Shown here: positions 33,584-42,677 of the stretch, in pieces
Numbering within the stretch: the first letter of the stretch is position 1
Layout: the number at the start of each line of letters is the position of its first letter
Origin: Prado023 sp964418695
GTDB taxonomy: Bacteria; Actinomycetota; Actinomycetes; S36-B12; CAIYMF01
Assembly (NCBI GenBank): GCA_964418695.1
Contig: CAYQMN010000002.1
Location: forward strand, 124,001-188,000
DNA: 64,000 bases
Reading direction: 5' to 3'
The notes under the pieces: model-generated
The model's input: the letters and a program-made list of their open reading frames with translations, nothing else
The model's database searches: none
What the model was told of the DNA's origin: nothing
Program-made: the position numbers and the translations under genes

Positions 33584-34237
33584 TCAGGAGCGTGCGCGCA
33601 GGACTGCGACGAGCAGGCCGTCGCCGACCGGCAGCAGCGCCGGGATGAAGCGCTCGTCCTCGCGCACGGTGGCGGCCAGCTGGCGCAGGCTCACCGTCTG
33701 CGGGTCGCGCTGCGCGGGATCGGCGACCTTGTCATGCCACAGCGCGTTGTCGATGGCCACCGCGCCGCCGGGCCGCAGCAGCCGCACCGCCTGCTCCAGG
33801 TACGCCGCGTACTCGCCCTTGTCGCCGTCGATGAACACCAGGTCATAGCCACCGTCGGTGAGCCGGGGCAGCACCTCCAGCGCGCGACCGGTGATCAGGC
33901 GGGTGCGCGAGGGCGAGATGCCCGCGGTCGCGAACGTCTGCTTGGCCACCCGCTGGTGCTCGGTCTCGATGTCGACGCTGGTCAGCACCCCGTCGGCGCG
34001 CATGCCGCGCAGCAGCGCCAGCCCGGAGATCCCCGCGCCGGTGCCGACCTCCACGACGGAGCGGGCATCGAGGAGTGCGGCCAGGACGGTCAGCGCGCGC
34101 GCCCCGCCGGTGCCGATCCCCGGGCAGCCCAGCTCGGCGCCCCGTGCGCGGGCCTCGACGAGGAAGTCCTCGTCGGGCAGCCAGGACTCGGCGAAGGTCC
34201 AGCTGGCGGCGCTGGGGGGCGTGACGGCGGCGCACAT
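33584..34237 (-). CDS. SAM-dependent O-methyltransferase
   Basis: This is a 217-residue methyltransferase of the catechol/caffeoyl-CoA O-methyltransferase group. SAM-binding motif I is VVEVGTGAGISGLALL. It is followed by VLTSVDIETEHQRVA, YDLVFIDGDKGEYAAYLEQA and AIDNALWHDKVADP, with the aspartates that usually bind a divalent metal. It is the homologue of Mycobacterium Rv1220c, which also lies divergent to the sigE-rseA-htrA cluster. Here it is divergent directly from htrA. AAGGGG precedes the ATG. Its substrate is unknown. Confidence 0.92.
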   Translation of the reverse strand: MCAAVTPPSAASWTFAESWLPDEDFLVEARARGAELGCPGIGTGGARALTVLAALLDARSVVEVGTGAGISGLALLRGMRADGVLTSVDIETEHQRVAKQTFATAGISPSRTRLITGRALEVLPRLTDGGYDLVFIDGDKGEYAAYLEQAVRLLRPGGAVAIDNALWHDKVADPAQRDPQTVSLRQLAATVREDERFIPALLPVGDGLLVAVLRARS

Positions 34238-34402
34238 GGGTGGCCCCTTCCGGTGGCGACGGCTCTGCGAGGCTCAGCGTAATGCGGTGCGGTAGAGCCG
34301 CCTGCATGGCCGTGCTCGCGGAACGCCCATCCTGGCGGTCGACCGCCCTGCGGCCTGACCGAATCCGAACACTGGGCGCGGCAGGGGCCCACGAGCGTGC
34401 CT

Positions 34403-34408
34403 TAGGTT
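34403..34408 (+). promoter_or_regulatory. -10 box TAGGTT, leaderless start of htrA
   Basis: TAGGTT lies 7 nt before the ATG at 34416. It gives htrA its own promoter, in line with the absence of sigE and rseA upstream. Confidence 0.5.
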
Positions 34409-34415
34409 GGCGGCC

Positions 34416-36329
34416 ATGACGACGGGCGACGACGCGCACAAGCCTGACCAGGGCGATCCCACCCCCAGCACCGGACAGGGCGAGACCGAGCAGCAGCAGC
34501 CCGAACCCCAGCCCGGTGCCCAGTCGCCGGAGGCGCCCGAGGCCGTCGGGTCGGATGCGCCCGCCGCGGGCGAGCCGGCAGCGGCCCCGCCGTCGTTCGA
34601 GCCACCCGCGCCGCAGCAGCCCGCGCCCGAGCAGTCCGCCCCCGAGCCACCCGCGCCGCAGCAGCCCGCGCCCGAGCAGTCCGCCCCCGAGCAGCCCGCG
34701 CCCGAGCAGTCCGCCCCCGAGCAGCCCGCGCCGCAGCAGCCCGCGCCCGAGCAGTCCGCCCCCGAGCAGCCCGCGCCCGAGCAGTCCGCCCCCGAGCAGC
34801 CCGCCCCCGAGCAGTCCGCGGATGCGCAGTCCGCGCCCGAGCAGCCCGCGCCCGAGCAGTCCGCCCCCGAGCAGTCCGCGGATGCGCCGATCTGGCAGCC
34901 GGCACCACAGGACCCCGGCCCGTACCAGCCGGGTCCTCAGTACCCCGGCCCGTACCAGCCGGCCTCCCAGCCGCCCGCACCCCAGCAGCCCGCGGATGCA
35001 CCGATCTGGCAGGCGAGTCCGGCCGGCTGGCAGTCGGCCCCCACGGACGCGCCGACCACGGCCTACCCGACCCAGCAGCCGGGCTGGGGGTCTCCGTACG
35101 GCCCGCAGGGGCACGGCCAGCCGGGGTACGGCCAGCCGGGGTACCCCGGGACGGCGCCGGGGCAGCAGACGGGCTCGTGGACCCAGGAGACCACCGCGCT
35201 GCCGACCGGCGAGTACGCCGCACCGCCGGCGGCGCCGGCGCCGGCCAAGAAGTCCGGTGGTGCCGGGCGCACAGTTGTCACGCTCGCGCTGGCCGCGGTC
35301 ATCGGCCTGCTCGCGGGCCTGCTCGGCGGCTACCTGGCCTCGAACGGCACCGACCGCGACTTGGGCTCCTCGACGCTGCCGCAGACCGAGGCGGACAAGT
35401 CCGACCGGCCCGACGGCTCGGTGGCCGACATCGCCGAGCGGGTGAGCCCCACCGTGGTCAGCATCGACGTCGCTGCGGGCAGCCAGTCCGGCACGGGGTC
35501 GGGCTTCGTCGTGCGCCCGGACGGCTACATCCTCACCAACAACCATGTGGTGGCGGCCGCGGCCGAGGGCGGCACGATCACCGTGGTCTTCCAGGACGGC
35601 CGCCAGCTCCCCGCGAAGATCATCGGCCGGGACGCCTCCTACGACCTCGCCGTGGTCAAGGTGGAGGCCTCCGGGCTGGCGACCGCGACGCTGGGCAACT
35701 CCGACGGGGTCGTCGTGGGCGACCTGGCGATCGCGATCGGCTCGCCGTTGGGCCTGCAGGGCACGGTCACCGCCGGCATCATCAGCGCGCTGAACCGGCC
35801 GGTGACCACCGGCGATCTGGGCGACGCGTCGTTCATCAACGCGATCCAGACCGACGCCGCGATCAACCCGGGCAACTCCGGCGGGCCGCTGGTCGACGGC
35901 GCCGGCTCGGTCATCGGGGTCAACTCCGCGATCGCCACGCTCGGCTCGGGAGTCGGCGGCTCCAGCCAGAGCGGGTCCATCGGTCTGGGCTTCGCCATCC
36001 CGGTCAACCAGGCCAAGCGCATCGCCGACGAGCTGATCAGCACCGGCCACTCGACCAAGCCGGTGATCGGCGTGACCCTGGACGTCCAGTACACGGGGAA
36101 CGGCGCGAAGGTGGCCAGCGTCGAGCCGGGCGGGCCCGCAGACGATGCGGGGATGAAGGCGGGCGACGTCATCGTCGAGTTCGACGGCAAGCCCATCGCC
36201 GACTCCACCGAGCTCGTGGTCGAGATCCGCGCCAAGCAGCCCGGTGACAAGGTCACCGTCAAGGTCGAGCGGGGCAGCAGCACGAAGGAGCTGACCATCA
36301 CGCTGGGATCGGACACGTCATCGTCGTGA
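34416..36329 (+). CDS. htrA: HtrA/DegP-like membrane serine protease with long repetitive cytoplasmic N-terminus
   Basis: This is a 637-residue envelope quality-control protease. Residues 1-280 are cytoplasmic and disordered: repeats of QPAPEQSAPE (about 66-155), then proline/tyrosine/glycine-rich copies of GPYQP and GQPGYGQPGY. One transmembrane helix lies at about 287-309 (VVTLALAAVIGLLAGLLGG). The trypsin-like domain has H377 (TNNHVV), D410 (SYDLAVVKV) and S488 (NPGNSGGPL), all intact. A PDZ domain (about 545-630, VASVEPGGPADDAGMKAGDV) ends the protein. Family members degrade misfolded exported proteins. tatB follows after 24 bp, as in Mycobacterium. Confidence 0.93.
   Translation: MTTGDDAHKPDQGDPTPSTGQGETEQQQPEPQPGAQSPEAPEAVGSDAPAAGEPAAAPPSFEPPAPQQPAPEQSAPEPPAPQQPAPEQSAPEQPAPEQSAPEQPAPQQPAPEQSAPEQPAPEQSAPEQPAPEQSADAQSAPEQPAPEQSAPEQSADAPIWQPAPQDPGPYQPGPQYPGPYQPASQPPAPQQPADAPIWQASPAGWQSAPTDAPTTAYPTQQPGWGSPYGPQGHGQPGYGQPGYPGTAPGQQTGSWTQETTALPTGEYAAPPAAPAPAKKSGGAGRTVVTLALAAVIGLLAGLLGGYLASNGTDRDLGSSTLPQTEADKSDRPDGSVADIAERVSPTVVSIDVAAGSQSGTGSGFVVRPDGYILTNNHVVAAAAEGGTITVVFQDGRQLPAKIIGRDASYDLAVVKVEASGLATATLGNSDGVVVGDLAIAIGSPLGLQGTVTAGIISALNRPVTTGDLGDASFINAIQTDAAINPGNSGGPLVDGAGSVIGVNSAIATLGSGVGGSSQSGSIGLGFAIPVNQAKRIADELISTGHSTKPVIGVTLDVQYTGNGAKVASVEPGGPADDAGMKAGDVIVEFDGKPIADSTELVVEIRAKQPGDKVTVKVERGSSTKELTITLGSDTSSS
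34606..34890 (+). repeat. In-frame 30-bp minisatellite inside htrA
   Basis: Nearly identical 30-bp units (CAGCCCGCGCCCGAGCAGTC and the following 10 bp) encode QPAPEQSAPE, with some half units and two QSAD variants. The high identity at third positions points to recent slippage, so the copy number probably varies between strains. Confidence 0.85.
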
Positions 36330-36340
36330 GCGAGGGCGCG

Positions 36341-36346
36341 TAGGCT
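36341..36346 (+). promoter_or_regulatory. -10 box TAGGCT, leaderless start of tatB
   Basis: TAGGCT lies 7 nt before the GTG at 36354, just after the htrA stop. tatB may thus be transcribed separately from htrA. Confidence 0.45.
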
Positions 36347-36353
36347 GACCGGC

Positions 36354-36797
36354 GTGCTGGACATCGGCTTGGGGGAAGTGGCGCTCATCGCGGTGCTCGC
36401 GCTGCTGGTGTTCGGCCCGGACCGCCTGCCGAAGGTGGCCGCCGATGCTGCACGGGCGCTGCGCCAGGTGCGCGAGATGGCCAGCGCGGCCCGGCGGGAC
36501 CTGGTGGACGCCGCCGGCGTCGAGCAGGACGAGGAGCTCACGGGGATGCTCTCCGACCTCCGAGAGCTCAACCCGCGCCGAGTCCTCGACCCCCTGCCCC
36601 CCCAGCGCCCGGCGGGCCGTGGCGAGCCGGCGCCCCCGGCAACCGGGGCAGCGGTGACCGGTGAGAGGGCAACTGGGGCAGCGGCGACCGGCGGGTCGAC
36701 CGGAGCAGCAGCGACCGGCGGAGCGACCGGAGTGGCGGCCCCTGCCCCGGCGCCCCCCGAGGCCACGCCCGACGCAGCCGACCCCGACTGGAGCTGA
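36354..36797 (+). CDS. tatB: Sec-independent protein translocase subunit TatB
   Basis: This 147-residue subunit of the twin-arginine translocase helps recognise folded exported proteins. The N-terminal helix is GLGEVALIAVLALLVFGPDRLPKV with the FGP hinge. An amphipathic helix follows (AADAARALRQVREMASAARR), then DLRELNPRRVL. The last 60 residues are a Gly/Ala/Thr-rich repeat region (ATGAAATGGSTGAAATGGAT), probably disordered. The start is GTG at 36354. It is convergent with mrp, and the repeat array lies between them. Confidence 0.92.
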   Translation: MLDIGLGEVALIAVLALLVFGPDRLPKVAADAARALRQVREMASAARRDLVDAAGVEQDEELTGMLSDLRELNPRRVLDPLPPQRPAGRGEPAPPATGAAVTGERATGAAATGGSTGAAATGGATGVAAPAPAPPEATPDAADPDWS

Positions 36798-36825
36798 CCC
36801 CCCGAGGCGAGCGCGCCGATGCGCT

Positions 36826-36912
36826 GAATCTGCTCCGTTCTCTGGCATCTGCTCCACCCGCGGGCGGAGCAAATGCCGAGAAGTGGAGCAAATGTCGGCG
36901 AGTGGAGCGGAT
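36826..36912. repeat. Five-copy GGAGCARAT array with exact 19-bp phasing
   Basis: Cores lie at 36828-36836 and 36847-36855 (inverted, ATCTGCTCC), then 36866-36874 and 36885-36893 (GGAGCAAAT) and 36904-36912 (GGAGCGGAT). Every start-to-start distance is 19 bp. The two central units form a 12-bp stem (36844-36877, one mismatch) with a 10-nt loop containing CCCGCGGG. It lies between the convergent genes tatB and mrp. It could be a protein-binding array or a bidirectional terminator. There is no T-tract. Confidence 0.85.
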
Positions 36913-36917
36913 CTCGC

Positions 36918-38048
36918 CTAGAAGCGGGCTGCTGGGGTCAACCCGAGGGACATCCCCGCCAGGCCGCGGGGGCGCTTGCCCAGGCGGTCGGCGATGCCTC
37001 GGAGGACCTCGGAAGCGGGGGCCTTGGGGTCGTCGATCACCAGAGGCGAGCCGTGGTCGCCGCCCTCGCGCAGGCGCACGTCGAACGGGATCCGGCCCAG
37101 CAGCGGGACGTCGGTCTTCAGGGCGCGGCTCAGCGCGGTCGCGACCTTCTGGCCGCCGCCGGAGCCGAAGATGTCGACCACCTCGCCGCAGTGCGGGCAC
37201 GGGAAGCCGCTCATGTTCTCGATCACGCCGTTGACCCGCTGGTGGGTCTCGGTGGCGACCATCCCGGCGCGCACGGCCACCTCGGCGGCCGCCTCCTGTG
37301 GGGTCGTGACCACGATCACCTCGGCGTCGGGGAGCAGCTGCGCGGCCGAGATGGCCACGTCGCCGGTGCCCGGGGGCAGGTCGATGAGCAGCACGTCCAG
37401 GTCGCCCCACCACACGTCGGCGAGGAACTGCTGCAGCGCGCGGTGCAGCATCGGCCCGCGCCAGGTGACCGGCTGGGTCACCCCGCCGGGCTTGAACGGG
37501 AGCATCGAGATGACCCGGACCCCGTTGCCGGTCGGCGGCATGATGAGCCCCTCGACCATCGTCGGGTTGGCGTGCACGCCGAGCATGCGGGGGATGCTGT
37601 GGCCGTAGATGTCGGCGTCCACCACGCCGACCGACAGCCCGCCGGCGGCCATGGACGCCGCCAGGTTCGCGGTCACCGACGACTTGCCGACGCCGCCCTT
37701 GCCCGAGGCGATCAGGTACACCCGGGTGAGGCTGCCGGGCTTGGCGAACGGGATCTCGCGGTCCGGGGCGCCCAGGCTGGCGCGCATCGCCGCGCGCTGC
37801 TCGTCGCTCATCACGTCCAGGCCGACGCTCACCTCACCGACGCCCTCGACGGCGCTCACGGCGGTGGTGACCCGGTCCACGATCTCCTGGCGCATCGGAC
37901 AGCCGGCGACGGTCAGGTACACGTCGACGTGCACGTGGGCTCCGTCGACGCGGATGTCCTTGACCATCCCCAGATCGGTGATGGGACGGCGGATCTCAGG
38001 GTCCTGGACCGAGGCCAGCGCAGCCTGGATCATGTCGAGCGAAGGCAT
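36918..38048 (-). CDS. mrp: Mrp/NBP35-family iron-sulfur cluster carrier ATPase
   Basis: This 376-residue P-loop ATPase delivers Fe-S clusters to target proteins. The N-terminal DUF59 (MIP18-like) domain occupies about 1-95, with ITDLGMVKDIRV and TVAGCPMRQEI. The ATPase follows with the deviant Walker A SGKGGVGKSS, ADIYGHSIPRMLG, LLIDLPPGTGD and the two cysteines of FPCPHC that bind the bridging cluster. The ATG at 38048 has TACCCT 6 nt upstream. The frame is open beyond it without support. It matches Rv1229c in position and content. Confidence 0.94.
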   Translation of the reverse strand: MPSLDMIQAALASVQDPEIRRPITDLGMVKDIRVDGAHVHVDVYLTVAGCPMRQEIVDRVTTAVSAVEGVGEVSVGLDVMSDEQRAAMRASLGAPDREIPFAKPGSLTRVYLIASGKGGVGKSSVTANLAASMAAGGLSVGVVDADIYGHSIPRMLGVHANPTMVEGLIMPPTGNGVRVISMLPFKPGGVTQPVTWRGPMLHRALQQFLADVWWGDLDVLLIDLPPGTGDVAISAAQLLPDAEVIVVTTPQEAAAEVAVRAGMVATETHQRVNGVIENMSGFPCPHCGEVVDIFGSGGGQKVATALSRALKTDVPLLGRIPFDVRLREGGDHGSPLVIDDPKAPASEVLRGIADRLGKRPRGLAGMSLGLTPAARF

Positions 38049-38054
38049 GGGACA

Positions 38055-38060
38055 AGGGTA
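38055..38060 (-). promoter_or_regulatory. -10 box TACCCT, leaderless start of mrp
   Basis: TACCCT lies 6 nt before the mrp ATG on the minus strand. No ribosome binding site is seen. Confidence 0.5.
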
Positions 38061-38132
38061 GGCGCGATTCGGGGGTTCCGTTGACGGTGCCGTTCGGGCA
38101 GCCGCGCAGGGGTGTGCGCCCGAGCCGCCCCT

Positions 38133-38186
38133 CCCGAACCTGGTGACTTGTGGTCGCCATGGCCGCCACAACCCACCAGATTCGGG
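38133..38186. repeat. 54-bp near-perfect palindrome between glgP and mrp
   Basis: Two 27-bp arms starting CCCGAACCTGGTG meet without a loop at 38159/38160 and match at 22 of 27 positions. The centre is GCCATGGC. It lies 33 bp past the glgP stop and 85 bp before the mrp start. It could be a terminator or a cruciform/operator element. A related half-site, GAACCTGGTGGCTTG, occurs at 54857. Confidence 0.8.
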
Positions 38187-38218
38187 CGGTCAGCGGGGGG
38201 GGCGGGGGGGGTCCAGCC

Positions 38219-40648
<2,430 letters not shown>

Positions 40649-40724
40649 GCGGGCTCCAGCTTCTGCGGGGTGGCGACCGCCACGCTAGCCCGTGTGCAGG
40701 TGGGGTTTCGTGCTGGGGCCCGGC

Positions 40725-41285
40725 TCAGGCGGGGGGTGCCTCGGGCCTCTCCGTGGGGGCCACGGTGTGGGCTGGCGTGGGGGTTGCCGCCGGCCCGGCC
40801 GACTCGGCGCGCAGCAGCTCCACCAGCTCCTCGGCCAGGTCGCGCAACTCGCCACGCAGGTAGTCACGGGTCGCCAGGTCGCCGGCCGCGATGCGCACGG
40901 CGGCGATCTCCCGGGTCAGGTACTCGGTGTCGGCGACCAGCCGCTCGGTGAGGTTGCGGTCCTCCTGGTACTGGATGCGGTCGCGGTCGGACTCCCGGTT
41001 CTGGGCCAGCAGGATCAGCGGCGCGGCGTACGAGGCCTGCAGGGAGAGCATCAGCGTGAGCAGGATGAACGGGTAGTGGTCGAAGCGAAGATGCTCGGGG
41101 GCCAGCACGTTCCAGGCCAGCCAGACGACCACGAACAGGGTCATCCAGCCGATGAACCGGGCCGACCCGATGAACCGCGCGACCGCCTCGCTGATCCTGC
41201 CGAACAGCTCCGGGTCGTACTGCGGGCGCAGCGCGCGCTGGGCGGACTTGGGCTGGTCGATGCGCAGCCGGGTGGAGCGCGCCAT
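40725..41285 (-). CDS. DUF1003 membrane protein
   Basis: This 186-residue protein has two transmembrane helices (about 41-62, FIGWMTLFVVVWLAWNVL, and 70-95, YPFILLTLMLSLQASYAAPL). These are followed by QNRESDRDRIQYQEDRNLTE, the family hallmark, and a C-terminal predicted coiled coil with a Pro/Ala tail. The function is unknown. It follows the MgtE-N/CBS gene with a 2-bp gap and the two are conserved together (Rv1231c-Rv1232c in M. tuberculosis), so it may act with that protein in ion handling. Confidence 0.92.
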   Translation of the reverse strand: MARSTRLRIDQPKSAQRALRPQYDPELFGRISEAVARFIGSARFIGWMTLFVVVWLAWNVLAPEHLRFDHYPFILLTLMLSLQASYAAPLILLAQNRESDRDRIQYQEDRNLTERLVADTEYLTREIAAVRIAAGDLATRDYLRGELRDLAEELVELLRAESAGPAATPTPAHTVAPTERPEAPPA

Positions 41286-41287
41286 GG

Positions 41288-42544
41288 CTACTCCTCCTCG
41301 TCGTCGTCCGGGTCGAGCGCGTCCAGGTCGCGCCAGTCGTCGGGCAGCATGTGGTCGATCACGTCGTCGACCGTGACCGCGCCGAGCAGCCGGTCGCGCT
41401 CGTCGACGACCGGCAGGGCGACCAGGTTGTAGGTGGCGAAGTACCGGGTGACGGTGGCCAGGCTGGCCAGCGGCCCGACCGGCTCCAGGCTGGTGTCCAG
41501 CACCGAGGAGACCAGCCGCGACGGGGGCTCGCGCAGCAGCCGCTGGAAGTGTGCGACGCCCAGGAACTTCCCCGACGGCGTGTCCAGCGGCGGGCGCACC
41601 ACGTAGATCTGGGCGGCCAGCGAGGGGGAGATCTCGGCCGAGCGGATCCGGGCCAGGGCCTCTGCGACGGTGGCGTCCGGCGGCAGGAGGACCGGCTCCG
41701 GGTTCATCATGCCGCCGGCCGTGAAGTCGTCGTAGGAGAGCAGTCGGCGCAGGTCCTCGGCCTCCTCGGGCTCGACCTCCTCCAGCAGCTCCTCGGCCTG
41801 CTCCGGCGACAGCTCGGAGAGCAGGTCGGCCGCGTCGTCGGGGTCCATCTCCTCGAGGATGTCCGCGGCGCGGGCCACACCCAGGCCGGTCAGGATCTGC
41901 ACCCGGTCGTCCTCGGGGAGCTCCTGCAGCACGTCGGCCAGGCGGGCGTCGTCGAAGTTGCGCGCGACCTCGAGGCGGCGCTTGGTGGGCAGGTCCTGCA
42001 GCACGTTGGCCAGGTCCGCCGGACCCAGCTTGTCGATGGTGGACATCAGCGAGTCGACGCCCTGCTCCTCCAGCGGACCGCCGACCCGCAGGCCGTCCAC
42101 CTCCTGCCAGTCCACGGTGATCGCCTCGCCGCGCCGCCGGAACCCGCGCTGCTCGCGGGCCACGTGCAGCTTGGTGATGCGCCAGTCCAGATTGCGGTCC
42201 AGCTCGACGGCCGCGTCGGCGATCACGCCGGTCTGGCCGGTCTCGCGCACGGTCACCCGGCGGTCGAACAGCTCGCCGATGACCAGGGTCTCGCCGGGCC
42301 GCTGCTGGAACCGGCGCAGATCCAGCCGCGCCTGCACCACGACCTGACCCGCGTCGATGCTGGTCACGCGGGTGATCGGCAGGAAGATCCGCCGGCGCGG
42401 CGGCACCTCCATGACCAGGCCCAGCACGCGCGGGGGCTCGCGGTCGTGCCGCAGCACCACCACCAGATCCCGCACCTTGCCCAGCGGGTCGCCCTCCCGG
42501 TCGAACACGCCGATCCCGGACAGGTGCGACACGAAGGCACGCAT
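41288..42544 (-). CDS. Cytosolic PRC-like / MgtE_N / CBS-domain protein
   Basis: This 418-residue protein has an N-terminal PRC-barrel-like region (about 1-170). It is followed by the MgtE intracellular N domain with its superhelical repeats (LADVLQELPEDDRVQILTGL, DILEEMDPDDAADLLSELSPEQAEELLEEV). A pair of CBS domains ends near DRDRLLGAVTVDDVIDHMLP. In MgtE magnesium channels these parts gate a transmembrane pore. Here the pore is absent, so the protein is likely a Mg2+ or nucleotide sensor. I took the ATG at 42544, where homology begins. DUF1003 follows after 2 bp. Confidence 0.9.
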   Translation of the reverse strand: MRAFVSHLSGIGVFDREGDPLGKVRDLVVVLRHDREPPRVLGLVMEVPPRRRIFLPITRVTSIDAGQVVVQARLDLRRFQQRPGETLVIGELFDRRVTVRETGQTGVIADAAVELDRNLDWRITKLHVAREQRGFRRRGEAITVDWQEVDGLRVGGPLEEQGVDSLMSTIDKLGPADLANVLQDLPTKRRLEVARNFDDARLADVLQELPEDDRVQILTGLGVARAADILEEMDPDDAADLLSELSPEQAEELLEEVEPEEAEDLRRLLSYDDFTAGGMMNPEPVLLPPDATVAEALARIRSAEISPSLAAQIYVVRPPLDTPSGKFLGVAHFQRLLREPPSRLVSSVLDTSLEPVGPLASLATVTRYFATYNLVALPVVDERDRLLGAVTVDDVIDHMLPDDWRDLDALDPDDDEEE

Positions 42545-42677
42545 GCTGCCGCCAGCCGTCACAGGCCGGAGGCTAGCGCGCGCGACCGCCCGCGGGGCGC
42601 AGGCACTCACGCTGCGCCCGCACGGGAGCCGTCGGGCTCGCGCTCAGCCCTGACGGGACCACTGTTGGCGCTCGCGC

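Noticed and set aside
37000..38000. Possible ParA-type partition gene
   Set aside because: The deviant Walker A belongs to Mrp, as the DUF59 domain and the CPHC cluster-binding motif show.
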